This document shows, one piece after another, positions 53,220 through 62,142 of a DNA stretch of 64,000 nucleotides. Each line of letters starts with the position of its first letter. Position 1 is the first letter of the stretch. The position numbers and the translations under genes are program-made. A model generated the notes under the pieces. The model was not told the origin of the DNA, did not search any database, and saw only the letters and a list, made by a program, of their open reading frames with translations. This DNA comes from Desulfovibrio sp. A2 (GTDB taxonomy: Bacteria > Desulfobacterota > Desulfovibrionia > Desulfovibrionales > Desulfovibrionaceae): positions 1 through 64,000 of the forward strand of contig NZ_AGFG01000004.1 in assembly GCF_000226255.1 (NCBI RefSeq), read 5' to 3'.

Positions 53220-53584
53220 CAACGGTCCTCCAGTGGGGTGGTGCTTCTTGCTTCGGAAACGCGACGCGCCGCGTGAACCCGTGCGGCGCAGGGCCGTGCG
53301 GGGCGCGGGCGCGGGCTGCCTCCGGCGGTCGGAGGAGCGGCCCGGCAGGGCGACGAAGAGTGCGCGCCGTGCGTCCGGTGGGGACTCTAGCGCAGCCCCT
53401 TGGCGGCTTCAAGACAAAACACGGGCCGTTGCGAGGCGGCGTTGGGCTGCGCCCGGTGCAAGGACGTACAAGCAGGTCGCACGATCAGGAGCGGCGACCA
53501 GATGGCGGAACGGAGACGCGCCCGGAAGCAGAAGACTTCCGGGCGCGGTGCGTGCTGGGGGGCGGTATCTGGAGGCGGTGTGCC
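53220..53584. other. intergenic region upstream of glpX
   Basis: 365 bases with no supported gene. The glpX promoter should lie here; no clear consensus elements are visible. The right end meets the palindromic element. Confidence 0.4.
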
Positions 53585-53804
53585 CTAGGGGCTGTTGCTA
53601 AATTAGGTTTTTCGTTCGTTGGCAAGGAAAACAAGCCCGCCATGAGGGAATATACTTTTATCGTATTTGACCGAAATGGCGGGCGAAGTTTGACCGCTCT
53701 GCGCACGATGCCCGTAAAGCTCGCAAGCTCGCTTAACGGGCACGCTTCGCGCCCTTCGGGTCGGATGCCAACGGGCGAAAGGACAAGTTAGAAACAGCCT
53801 CTAG
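53585..53804. repeat. palindromic MITE-like element, copy 2
   Basis: A 220-bp element bounded by CTAG on both sides (53585-53588 and 53801-53804). The ends CTAGGGGCTGTTGCTAAATT and, reversed, CTAGAGGCTGTTTCTAACTT are inverted repeats continuing to CGTTCGTTGGCA / CGCCCGTTGGCA. An inner 9-bp perfect stem (GCCCGCCAT, 53635-53643; ATGGCGGGC, 53676-53684) matches the inner stem of copy 1 with compensating base changes. A further hairpin (GCCCGTAAAGCTCGC with GCTCGCTTAACGGGC) follows. The right CTAG provides the purU stop codon. No transposase. Confidence 0.75.
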
Positions 53805-54655
53805 CGGAAGACCACGGTCTTGCTGCCATTCAGCAGCACCCGGTGCTCGATGTGAAAGCGCACCGCCCGCGCAAGGGCCAGGCATTCCACGTCGCGGCCC
53901 ACGGCCACCAGGTCGTCGGGCATGTGCGAATGGTCCACCCGTGCCACTTCCTGCTCGATGATCGGCCCTTCGTCCAGGTTCTCGGTCACGTAGTGGGCGG
54001 TGGCCCCGATCAGCTTCACCCCGCGCGTGAAGGCCTGGTGGTAGGGCGAGGCCCCCTTGAAGCTGGGCAGGAAGGAGTGGTGGATGTTGATCACCCGGCC
54101 CTTGAACCGCGCGCAGAATTCCGGCGAAAGGATTTGCATGTACCTGGCCAGCACCACGAGGTCGATGGACTGTTCCTCGATGATCTTGGCGATGCGCTCT
54201 TCCTGCTCTGCCTTGTTTTCCTTGGAAATGGGCAGGTAGTGGAAGGGGATGTCGTGCATCTCGGCGATGCGCTGGAAGTCCTGATGGTTCGAGACGATGG
54301 CCGGGATGGTGGCGTTCAGCGCGCCCGTCTCGCAGCGGAACATGATGTCGTTCAGGCAGTGCCCGAAGCGCGAGACCAGCACCAGGATGCGCGAGGTGCT
54401 GCCCGCGTCGAACAGCTGCCACTGCATGTCGAAGGTGGCGGCCACGCCAGCGAACAGCCGTTCCAGTTCGGGGCGGCCGGGGCCGTCGTCGGGCATTTCG
54501 AAATGGATGCGCAGGAAGAAGCGCTTGCTTTCGCGGTCGCCGAACTGGGCGCTATCCATAATGTTGCAGCGCTGCACGGCAAGAAAGGTGGAGACCGTGG
54601 CCACGATGCCGATGCGGTCGGGGCAGGAGATGGTCAATATGTACGGAGAGGCCAT
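53801..54655 (-). CDS. purU: formyltetrahydrofolate deformylase
   Basis: PurU hydrolyses 10-formyl-THF to formate and THF, balancing one-carbon pools. The 284-residue product has an N-terminal ACT domain (LTISCPDRIGIVATVSTFLA) and a formyltransferase fold with NIHHSFLPSFKGASPYHQAF and the catalytic Asp in GATAHYVTENLDEGPIIEQE. AAGGA lies 6 nt before the ATG. The last codon and TAG lie in the end of a palindromic repeat. Confidence 0.94.
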   Translation of the reverse strand: MASPYILTISCPDRIGIVATVSTFLAVQRCNIMDSAQFGDRESKRFFLRIHFEMPDDGPGRPELERLFAGVAATFDMQWQLFDAGSTSRILVLVSRFGHCLNDIMFRCETGALNATIPAIVSNHQDFQRIAEMHDIPFHYLPISKENKAEQEERIAKIIEEQSIDLVVLARYMQILSPEFCARFKGRVINIHHSFLPSFKGASPYHQAFTRGVKLIGATAHYVTENLDEGPIIEQEVARVDHSHMPDDLVAVGRDVECLALARAVRFHIEHRVLLNGSKTVVFR

Positions 54656-54847
54656 GCGTGGTCCTTGTGCGACGGGGCCCGGCGCGCGGGCGTGATGCGG
54701 TTTGGTCTCCTGCGGCTGCGGTGGCTGGTCATGTGGTGTGATGGGTTGCCTTACGACAGAACCGCGCGCGCTTCAACAGTATTGAAGGGGCACGCGCGGT
54801 CGCGAGGCTGGGGTGGGCAGGGAGAGGAGGGCGGTGCGGCGACGCGC

Positions 54848-55252
54848 CTACAGGCAGGTGCCTATGCCGTCCATGTAGAAGCGGGTGACCTGCGGCAGGC
54901 TGGCGCGGTCACCTTCGCGGCGGCGGGCCCAGCGGCGGCGGAACATGCGCACGGCCTTGCGGAACCGGCCAGATTCGAAGCCCAGCATGTTCAGCGCCAT
55001 GAGGGCGTCGTCGATGGTCAGGCGGCCTTTCTCGATGAAGGCGTCAAGCTGGCGGCACACGGCGAAGAAGCACTGCACCCGCCGCGAGGGCGAGAAGAAC
55101 CCGATGGAGGGCATGCGCGAGCGCAGGGCGTCCACTGCCTCGCGCAGGGCGTCGAAGTCGTCGATGCTGCGGATGACCTCGTGCATGGGCATGCACTTGC
55201 GGTTCAGGAATTCGGCGAATTCATTCAGGGTGCCGAAGCGACGGCTGGACAT
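54848..55252 (-). CDS. hypothetical protein
   Basis: A 134-residue basic helical protein that I do not recognise (RFGTLNEFAEFLNRKCMPMH; C-terminal RRRWARRREGDRASL). It has no membrane or export signal. GGAGG lies 6 nt before the ATG. It lies upstream of purU on the same strand with a 190-nt gap. Confidence 0.6.
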   Translation of the reverse strand: MSSRRFGTLNEFAEFLNRKCMPMHEVIRSIDDFDALREAVDALRSRMPSIGFFSPSRRVQCFFAVCRQLDAFIEKGRLTIDDALMALNMLGFESGRFRKAVRMFRRRWARRREGDRASLPQVTRFYMDGIGTCL

Positions 55253-55414
55253 GGCGCACCTCCGGCCAGTGAAGGCCCGCGATGGTGGAAGAGAGAGAAG
55301 TACCTTGCGCCATTTGTTGCCAAAGGACAAGTGCTGGCCGTCCACCGAGCTTGGTGGCAAGCCCGGTGGCAAGCTCGGCGGCATGCGGGTGCGGCGGTGA
55401 AAGGAAAAAGGAGA

Positions 55415-55435
55415 GGCCGGGCACGCTGCCCGGCC
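55415..55435 (-). terminator. terminator of the Lys-rich protein gene
   Basis: GGCCGGGCA and TGCCCGGCC pair around GCG (coding strand), followed by TCTCCTTTTTCC. Confidence 0.75.
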
Positions 55436-55445
55436 CCGTGCGACG

Positions 55446-55712
55446 CTACTGGTTCTGGCTCTTCGATGTCTTGGTGGTTTTCGCGGCCTTTGCGGTCTTG
55501 TCCGCCTTGGCGACGTTGATCTGCTTCTTGGCGGCCACCTGCTGGGTGTTCTTTTTCTTCACGGCCACTTTCTTGGTGGCTTTTTTCTTTTGCTGCGCCT
55601 GTTGGTTTTCGATGGTCTGGGGCTTCTTCACCGTGGCGGTGTGGCCCACGGCGGGCAGGGCCAGAAACGACACGCACAGGGCGGCGAGAAGGGCTTTGGT
55701 CAGAGTTTTCAT
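55446..55712 (-). CDS. small exported Lys/Ala-rich protein
   Basis: An 88-residue protein: a signal peptide (LLAALCVSFLALPAVGHTA) followed by a low-complexity, strongly basic sequence (QQKKKATKKVAVKKKNTQQV, ADKTAKAAKTTKTSKSQ). It resembles histone H1-like tails by composition only. GGAGG precedes the ATG. It could interact with nucleic acid, lipopolysaccharide or peptidoglycan outside the cytoplasm; no function is assignable. Confidence 0.65.
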   Translation of the reverse strand: MKTLTKALLAALCVSFLALPAVGHTATVKKPQTIENQQAQQKKKATKKVAVKKKNTQQVAAKKQINVAKADKTAKAAKTTKTSKSQNQ

Positions 55713-56278
55713 GGTATGCAGCCTCCTGCAGGGGATTGTTTGCGCCTTCTCTGCGCTTATGGCTGCAAAAGTCAACCAGAAAAACTCGGCATTGTGCGAT
55801 ACTGTGGATGTGCGTGGGGTAAAATTGGAAGAATTCAACAAACAAGGCCATCATGAAGAGGCATCATCTGGTTGTTTGCATGATGGTGCGGTTCAATTTA
55901 CTTGCTTGACTTTCAAACTATATGTGTAAAAAATTGCACGCTGATGGTGTTGCATGCTGTACATGCCTCTTGTGCCGCGAAATGGCGCGGATGCACGATG
56001 GGGTTGTTGTTGCGCCGTGGCGTGACGCCGGGCCATGCGGTGTTTGCGCCATCCGGTCCGGCCGTATGTGTTCGCATGTGCCCGGAGGTGTCCGTATGCG
56101 TTTGGGTGCGCCGGCTGCGTGGATACCCCTGATTGCGCGGCGCTCCCCGCCATGCTGCCTGTGTGGGCGTGCGCGTTGCCATCGCGTGCGCTTTTCCATA
56201 GCCTGACGCCGCACCGGTCGCCCGCGCGCCTGCGCGCCGCCAGCCGTGTCTTTCCGCCACCCGAAACCCCACGGAACC
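55713..56278. other. intergenic region between divergent genes, AT-rich in part
   Basis: 566 bases. The part 55750-55930 is notably AT-rich for this genome and probably contains promoters for the Lys-rich gene. I find no reading frame above 30 codons with a ribosome site. The right part is GC-rich and extends, in frame, into hrpB without a start signal. Confidence 0.4.
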
Positions 56279-59032
56279 ATGCCTGCATCCCATCCGCCCG
56301 GCGCTCCGGCGCATCTCCCCGTCCATCCTTTCGTTCGCCTGCTGGCAGCAGGCACTGCGCTGCCGGGCGGCCAATCGCTGCCTGTCGATGCGGAACTGCC
56401 GCGCCTGCTGGAGGTGCTGGCGGACGAGACGCGCATGGTATTGCAAGCCCCGCCCGGCGCGGGCAAGACCACCCGCGTGCCGCTGGCCCTGCTGGCGGCC
56501 CCGTGGCTGGCCGCGCGCAAGGTGGTGCTGCTGGAGCCCCGCCGTCTCGCCGCGCGCGCTGCGGCTCGGCGCATGGCGGCCACTCTGGGCGAGGCGGTGG
56601 GCGAAACCGTGGGGTACCGCATGCGCCTGGACACCCGCGTGGGGCCGCGCACCCGCGTGGAGGTGGTCACCGAGGGCGTGCTGACGCGCATGCTCCAGAC
56701 CGACCCGGAACTGGCCGACGTGGGGTGCGTGATCTTCGACGAATTCCACGAGCGTAGCCTGCACGCGGACCTTGGCCTGGCCCTGTGCCTGGATTGTCAG
56801 GACGGGCTGCGGCCCGACCTGCGGCTGATGGTCATGTCCGCCACGCTGGATTCCGGCCCCGTGGCCGAACTGCTGGGCAACTGCCCGGTCATCGAAAGCG
56901 CGGGCCGCGCCTTCCCGGTGGAAACCCGCCACTTGCCGCCCGCGCGGGGCTGGCTGCCCTATGACACCACCCCACCCGGCGTGCTGGAAGACGCGGTGGC
57001 CGACGCCGTACGCCGCGCCCTGCACGAAGATGCGGGCAGCGTGTTGGTGTTTCTGCCGGGTGCGGGCGAAATCCGTCGCACGGCGGAACGATTGCAGGGC
57101 GTTGCCGCCACGCCGCACGGCCCGGTGGCCGTGCATGCCCTGTACGGCGATCTCGCCCCCGACGTGCAGGACGCGGCCATCGCCCCCGCGCCGCAGGGCA
57201 CGCGCAAGGTGGTGCTGGCCACGGCCATCGCCGAGACCAGTCTGACCATCGACGGCGTGCGCGTGGTCATCGACGCGGGCCTTGCCCGCGTGCCGCGCTT
57301 CGATCCGCGCTCGGGCATGTCGCGGTTGGTGACGGAGCGTGTTTCGCGCGCGGCGGCGGACCAGCGCAGGGGGCGCGCCGGGCGCACCGGGCCGGGGGTG
57401 TGCTGGCGGCTGTGGCGCGAGGGCGAGGAAGCCGCGCTGCGCCCCTTTGCCCGACCGGAAATTCTCGACGCGGATCTTGCCCCGCTGTTGCTGGAACTGG
57501 CCCTGTGGGGCGTGCCGGATGCCTCGGCCCTGCGCTGGCTGGACGCGCCGCCGCAGGCCAACTTGGCGCAGGCGCGCGAGCTGCTGATCCTGCTGGGCGC
57601 GCTGGACGCCGCCGGGCGCACGACGCCGCATGGGCGGCGGGTGGCGGCGCTGCCGCTGCACCCGCGCCTTGCGCACATGGTGGTGCGCGCCGAAGAACTG
57701 GGCCGTGGGTCCACGGCCTGCTGCGTGGCGGCCCTGCTGGAGGAGCGCGACCCGTTGCGCGATGCGGGCACGGACTTGCGGGTGCGGGTGGCGTTGTTGG
57801 CGGGCGACGGCCGGAATGCGGCCAACGGCCCCATGCTGGCCCGGCTGCGCGAGGCCGCCCGGCAGGTGGCCCGGCAGGCGGATGCTGCATGGAGCGCAGA
57901 TACGGGCGGAAAGGCGCGCCAGGGCGGATGTGGTGCGGGGCTGGGCGCGGGGCATGACACCCGGCCCGACCCGGAAGCCACGGGGGAGGTGCTGGCCCTG
58001 GCCTATCCCGACAGGGTGGCCGAGGCGCGGGGGCAGGGGCAGTTTCGCCTGGCCTGCGGGCGGGGCGCCTTCCTGCCGCCGGAAGACCCGCTGGCCCGCG
58101 AACCGTTTCTGGCCGTGGCCGACATGGATGGCGACGCCGCGCGCGGGCGCATCCGCCGTTGCGCGCCGCTGACGCGCGAACACATCGAGGAGGCGTTCGC
58201 CGCATCCATCGTCACGGGGGCCTTCGTGGTCTGGGATGACCGGGTCGAGGCCGTGGCCGCGCGGCGGCAGCGGCGCATGGGCGCGCTGGTGCTGGATGAC
58301 GCCCCCCATGACGCGGCGGACCCCGAGGCCGTGACGGCGGCCGTGATGGCGGGCGTCCGCTCCATCGGGCTGCACTGCCTGCCCTGGACGCCGGAGTTGG
58401 AGCTGTGGCGGGCGCGGGTGGCCTTTCTGCGCGGGCTGGAGGCGGAAGGGGGCACGACGGCGGAAGGTGGGTGGCCGGACGTTTCCGACGCGGCCCTGCT
58501 GGCCGGGCTGGAACACTGGCTTGCCCCGTATCTGTCCGGCATTACCCGGCGCGCGCAGTTTTCGCGCATCGACCTCGCGGGCGCGCTGGCGGCCATGCTG
58601 CCGTGGGAACTGTCCCGCAGGCTGGATGCCGAGGCCCCGGAGCGCATCGAGGCGCCGTCCGGCTCGCAGGTGCTGGTGGACTACGCGGCGGAGGGCGGCC
58701 CGGTGCTGGCCGTGAAGCTGCAGGAAATGTTCGGCGTACGCGAAACGCCCCGCGTGGGCGGCGGGCGCGTGCCCGTGGTGGTGCACCTGCTGTCGCCGGC
58801 CGGGCGGCCGCTGCAGGTCACGCGCGACCTCGCCGGGTTCTGGAGCACCGGCTACCCTGCGGTGCGGGCGGAAATGCGCGGCCGTTATCCCAAGCATCCC
58901 TGGCCTGAAGACCCCCTGTCCGCGCCGCCCACCCGGCTGACCACCCGGCGCATGCAGCAGGCGGCCGCGTCTGGCGGTGGGCTGCCGGACGGGAGCGGCA
59001 ACGGCGGTAAGGGCGGAAGCGGCCGTCGGTAA
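56279..59032 (+). CDS. hrpB: ATP-dependent RNA helicase HrpB
   Basis: A 917-residue DEAH-box helicase of the HrpB family. The motifs are APPGAGKTTRVPLALL (Walker A), IFDEFHERSLHADL (DExH, Walker B), MVMSATLDSG (motif III), TAIAETSLTIDGVRVVIDAG and QRRGRAGRTGPGVCWRLW (motif VI). The HrpB-specific C-terminal domain ends with YPKHPWPEDP. The ATG at 56279 is preferred; an in-frame GTG at 56246 is possible. The role in RNA metabolism is undefined. Confidence 0.92.
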   Translation: MPASHPPGAPAHLPVHPFVRLLAAGTALPGGQSLPVDAELPRLLEVLADETRMVLQAPPGAGKTTRVPLALLAAPWLAARKVVLLEPRRLAARAAARRMAATLGEAVGETVGYRMRLDTRVGPRTRVEVVTEGVLTRMLQTDPELADVGCVIFDEFHERSLHADLGLALCLDCQDGLRPDLRLMVMSATLDSGPVAELLGNCPVIESAGRAFPVETRHLPPARGWLPYDTTPPGVLEDAVADAVRRALHEDAGSVLVFLPGAGEIRRTAERLQGVAATPHGPVAVHALYGDLAPDVQDAAIAPAPQGTRKVVLATAIAETSLTIDGVRVVIDAGLARVPRFDPRSGMSRLVTERVSRAAADQRRGRAGRTGPGVCWRLWREGEEAALRPFARPEILDADLAPLLLELALWGVPDASALRWLDAPPQANLAQARELLILLGALDAAGRTTPHGRRVAALPLHPRLAHMVVRAEELGRGSTACCVAALLEERDPLRDAGTDLRVRVALLAGDGRNAANGPMLARLREAARQVARQADAAWSADTGGKARQGGCGAGLGAGHDTRPDPEATGEVLALAYPDRVAEARGQGQFRLACGRGAFLPPEDPLAREPFLAVADMDGDAARGRIRRCAPLTREHIEEAFAASIVTGAFVVWDDRVEAVAARRQRRMGALVLDDAPHDAADPEAVTAAVMAGVRSIGLHCLPWTPELELWRARVAFLRGLEAEGGTTAEGGWPDVSDAALLAGLEHWLAPYLSGITRRAQFSRIDLAGALAAMLPWELSRRLDAEAPERIEAPSGSQVLVDYAAEGGPVLAVKLQEMFGVRETPRVGGGRVPVVVHLLSPAGRPLQVTRDLAGFWSTGYPAVRAEMRGRYPKHPWPEDPLSAPPTRLTTRRMQQAAASGGGLPDGSGNGGKGGSGRR

Positions 59033-59195
59033 GCGCTGTTGGGGGGGCTGCCCCCCTGCTTCCCGCCACTGGACGCGAGGCATTATGATCCCGCATTTCC
59101 CCGCGCCCGGCTGTCCCGTCTGGCTGCCCCTTTGGGCACCTCGGTTTGCCTAACGGGGCGCGGGTCTGCTATCGCCGGAAAAAAGGAGACGCACG

Positions 59196-59822
59196 ATGAC
59201 GCATACACGCCATGCGCTGGCCGTGGCGACCACGCTGGTGGCCCTTTTGCTGGCCGCGCTGCTGGCGGGCGGTTGCGCCCCCAAGCGGTCCATCACCGGC
59301 ATTCCCGACGGGGGCACGCAGGAGCCGCGCCCCGCGCCGCAGGCCGAACCGCAGCGGGCCCGCACCGTCACCCTGTCCACGCCGTACGATTCCAAGGAGG
59401 CGCGCCGCAAGCTGGTCCCCGGCAGGAATACCGTCCGGGGCACGGCCACGGCCAGGCTGCCCGGCGGCGAGGTAAAGACCTGCGCGGGCAAGCCGGTGAC
59501 GCTGGTGCCCGTCACTGCCTATTCCAGCGAGCGCATGTTCGCCCTCTACGGCAGCGACGACAAGGGCACCCTGCGCCTGGGGCAGGGTGCGGCCCCGCCG
59601 CCGGTCATTACCAACGACGACCCGCAATACCTCGCCGACCATCCGCAGACCGTGTGCACCGACAGCGGCGCGTTCGTTTTCAAGGACATCGCCGACGGGC
59701 AGTTCTTCATCGTCACCGGGTTCGCGTGGCAAGCCGCTGACGGAAAGCCCCAGGGCGTGGGCCTGATGCAGCGGGTTTCCGTGTCCGGCGGGCAGACCAG
59801 AAAGATCGAGATGAAGCCGTAG
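59196..59822 (+). CDS. lipoprotein of unknown function
   Basis: A 208-residue protein with a signal peptide ending in the lipobox LAGGC (residue 27) followed by a Pro/Gln-rich linker and a beta-rich domain (ARRKLVPGRNTVRGTATARL, GKPVTLVPVTAYSSERMFAL). It resembles carboxypeptidase-regulatory-like beta-sandwich domains only loosely. AAAGGAG precedes the ATG. Confidence 0.7.
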   Translation: MTHTRHALAVATTLVALLLAALLAGGCAPKRSITGIPDGGTQEPRPAPQAEPQRARTVTLSTPYDSKEARRKLVPGRNTVRGTATARLPGGEVKTCAGKPVTLVPVTAYSSERMFALYGSDDKGTLRLGQGAAPPPVITNDDPQYLADHPQTVCTDSGAFVFKDIADGQFFIVTGFAWQAADGKPQGVGLMQRVSVSGGQTRKIEMKP

Positions 59823-59939
59823 TCGTAGCCGTGGCCAGGGGCTGGGGCGGGTAGCCGCGTGCCCGCTGCCTTGCGCCTGTCCGCCCATCCTGCGGGGGGC
59901 TGCGGCGCGGCCCTGCGGCTTGGCGCTGCTCCGCCTGGC

Positions 59940-60062
59940 TTGACATTGCTTTGTTTGCAACTTCTCCCGAAAGGTGGGAAGTTGCCGTTCCGGCAACACA
60001 CGCTGGTACCTGTTTCCGGCCAGGAGGGCGCGTCCGCGCGTCCCCCGGCCGTTTTTTCTTTG
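59940..60062 (+). promoter_or_regulatory. structured leader ending in an intrinsic terminator
   Basis: Starting with TTGACA (59940-59945), the leader forms GCAACTTCTCCC / GGGAAGTTGC and, overlapping it, GTTGCCG-TTC-CGGCAAC, so the two hairpins exclude each other. Then GGCCAGGAGGGCGCG pairs with CGCGTCCCCCGGCC (about 60019-60050), followed by GTTTTTTCTTT, a strong terminator. The YczE-like gene starts 145 nt later. This is the architecture of a transcription-attenuating riboswitch or protein-binding leader; the class is unknown. It could also be a stand-alone small RNA. Confidence 0.45.
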
Positions 60063-60206
60063 CCCGGACCTGGTCAGCCCGCGCCCCTGGCAGCGGCAGG
60101 ATATCCGCAAGATACCCTGCTGGCCGTCACGCCCCTGGCCGGTGTGCCCCCCCGGCGGCGCGCCCTGGGTTCGTCGCCGCTACATCAAGAAATAGTGGAA
60201 GTGCTC

Positions 60207-60851
60207 ATGAATCGCCCGAAGGCTTTGAAAAGGTACCTGTTTTTCGGCTTCTCCCTGTTCCTGTGCGCCCTCGGCATCGCCCTGGTCACCAACGCCAGGC
60301 TGGGCACCACGCCCATCACCAGCGTGCCCTACGTGCTGGCGCTGCTTTCCGGGCTGTCGCTGGGCATGCTTACCCTGCTGGTGAACATCGTGTTCGTTGC
60401 CCTGCAAATGCTGGTGATGCGCGAGGGGCTTTCGCGCAAATACCTGGTGCAGATGCCGGTGGTCATGGTGTTCAGCGTGTTCATCGACATCGCCATGGCC
60501 CTGACCAAATCGCTGCCCATGGAGGGCTACCCCCTGCAAATGGCGGCCGTGCTGGTGGGCAGCGCGCTGCTGGGGCTGGGCATCGCCTTCGAGATCGTCT
60601 GCCAGGTGGGCATACTGCCCGGCGAGGGGCTGGTGGTGGCCATCGCCTACAAGACGCGGCTGATGGTGGGCAACGTGAAGACGCTGTTCGACTGCGGGCA
60701 CGTGGTGGCGGCCGTCATCCTGAGTCTGATCTTCGCGGGCTCCATCCTGGGGCTGCGCGAGGGCACGGTGGTTTCCGCGCTGCTGGTGGGCAACTTCGTG
60801 CGGCTCTGCGGACCGCTGGCCCAACGGGCCACGCGGTTGTGGGAGGCGTGA
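60207..60851 (+). CDS. YczE/YitT-like integral membrane protein
   Basis: A 214-residue protein with five or six hydrophobic spans (YLFFGFSLFLCALGIALVTN, MAAVLVGSALLGLGIAFEIV) and the conserved ARLGTTPITSVPY and QVGILPGEGLVVAIA loops of the YczE/YitT group. The function is unknown. The ATG follows GGAAGTGCTC. It may be controlled by the leader upstream. Confidence 0.8.
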   Translation: MNRPKALKRYLFFGFSLFLCALGIALVTNARLGTTPITSVPYVLALLSGLSLGMLTLLVNIVFVALQMLVMREGLSRKYLVQMPVVMVFSVFIDIAMALTKSLPMEGYPLQMAAVLVGSALLGLGIAFEIVCQVGILPGEGLVVAIAYKTRLMVGNVKTLFDCGHVVAAVILSLIFAGSILGLREGTVVSALLVGNFVRLCGPLAQRATRLWEA

Positions 60852-60917
60852 GGGGGCAGGGCGCAGGAAATGCGCAGGATGTGCTGATAGGTACCTTTCC
60901 AGTACCTACAGACAGAA

Positions 60918-60948
60918 AATGGGTTACGGAAGCTTTCCGTAACCCATT
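60918..60948. terminator. terminator next to the tRNA-Pro remnant
   Basis: AATGGGTTACGGAA and TTCCGTAACCCATT form a 14-bp stem with T-tracts on both sides. It probably was the terminator of the tRNA-Pro gene and also ends the YczE-like transcript. Confidence 0.85.
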
Positions 60949-60955
60949 GTTTTAT

Positions 60956-61000
60956 TGGTCGGAACGACTGGATTCGAACCAGCGACCCCCTGCTCCCAAG
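60956..61000 (-). repeat. tRNA-Pro(UGG) 3' fragment, attachment site of an integrated element
   Basis: 45 nt matching the 3' half of a tRNA-Pro, from the anticodon loop (CTTGGGA) through the T-arm to CGTTCCG-A-CCA. The 5' half is missing, so it is not functional. An integrase gene lies 108 nt inside. The complete tRNA should lie at the other end of the element, beyond the window. Confidence 0.8.
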
Positions 61001-61107
61001 AGAAAGGGTGGGGGGATAAGTGGTTGATTTTGTGTAATCCGGGGTGGCGGTTAGGGTGTCTGTAGCTGGCGGATTCCGCCCCCTGTATGCCCTACGTGTA
61101 TGCCCCA

Positions 61108-62142
61108 CTACTCGGAAATGGAAATTGGGGGCCGGGTGCGGATGGCCCGATTCATTTCGCCTTTGAGCACGTGGTAATAGTGCTTCTGGGTGGTGGTGAT
61201 GTTCGAGTGTCCCAGGATCTTCGACACCGCCGCCAGGTCGGCCCCGTTGGCCAGCATGGTCGAGGCGAACAGGTGGCGGATGTCGTACATGCGCACCGGG
61301 TAGGGGATGCCCGCGCGCTGTGCCGCCCGCGCCAGCCCCTTGTTCACTCGGGTGACGGGGTGCCCCTTGTACTCGATCACGTACTCGCCCTGCTGTTCCG
61401 CCCGCATCTGCGCCAGCCTGTCGCGGAATTGCGGCGTGATGGGCACCAGCCGGTCTGCGTCGTGGGTCTTGGTTCCCTTCACGTGGATGCGGCACTGCTC
61501 GAAGTCCACGTCGGCCCAGCGGATGGCGAACAGCTCCGTCACGCCGGGCCGCGTGCCCAACTCCCATTCCACTTCGATGGCCCACTGAAGGTGCGGCGCG
61601 GCGTGCTTCATGATCTTGCCGAGGTCCGGCAGGGTCAGGCGCATGTCGTGGCGTGGTTCCTTGGTCTTGCGCCATTTGGCCAGCGGGTTGTTGGTCGTGT
61701 GGCCGTGCTCGACGGCGAAGCGGAACAGCGCCTTCAGGTAGCCCAGGTAGCGTTGCCGTGTGGCCAGCTTGCGGTGCCCCCACGTTTTGTCCACGAAGGC
61801 GATCACGTCCGCGTAGGTGATGGCGTCCAGCGGCAGCTGCGTCAGCCCTGGCAGGACGTAGTTGTTCATGAGCAGCGCGAAGTCGTGCAGCCACCGTTGC
61901 GAAGCGCCGCGCGTCTTGCGCTCCACCACGTAGATCTGCGCCACGGTGTCCAGGTAGGTCTTTCCGGGGGCGACGACGGGCTCCTGCCCGCGCGTCTTGT
62001 CCAGCTTGATCTCGGCATCGCGGATGCGCGCCTGGCGCTCGCCCAGCGGCCCCTTGGGAAAGTATTCCCGGCGAGGGGTACGCTCGCCGGGAATACGATA
62101 CTGCACGAACCACGTGCCGTTGGGTTTCTTGTGGACGCTCAT
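61108..62142 (-). CDS. int: phage-type tyrosine recombinase (integrase)
   Basis: A 344-residue site-specific recombinase. The N-terminal part has the arm/SAM-like DNA-binding domain (DFALLMNNYVLPGLTQLPLD). The catalytic domain shows the Arg of ELGTRPGVTELFAIRW, the Lys of KGTKTHDADR, the HxxR-type box RMYDIRHLFAS, the His of KILGHSNITTTQKHYYH and the nucleophilic Tyr within it. It lies next to the tRNA-Pro fragment it presumably recognises. ATGA overlap with the excisionase gene. Confidence 0.93.
   Translation of the reverse strand: MSVHKKPNGTWFVQYRIPGERTPRREYFPKGPLGERQARIRDAEIKLDKTRGQEPVVAPGKTYLDTVAQIYVVERKTRGASQRWLHDFALLMNNYVLPGLTQLPLDAITYADVIAFVDKTWGHRKLATRQRYLGYLKALFRFAVEHGHTTNNPLAKWRKTKEPRHDMRLTLPDLGKIMKHAAPHLQWAIEVEWELGTRPGVTELFAIRWADVDFEQCRIHVKGTKTHDADRLVPITPQFRDRLAQMRAEQQGEYVIEYKGHPVTRVNKGLARAAQRAGIPYPVRMYDIRHLFASTMLANGADLAAVSKILGHSNITTTQKHYYHVLKGEMNRAIRTRPPISISE

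Noticed and set aside
53400..53588. A short plus-strand frame ending in the repeat
   Set aside because: No ribosome site and no recognisable product; the TAG comes from the repeat end.
59936..59951. A sigma-54 promoter before the YczE-like leader (CTGGCTTGACATTGCT)
   Set aside because: The spacing between GG and GC is one base too short for the -24/-12 consensus.
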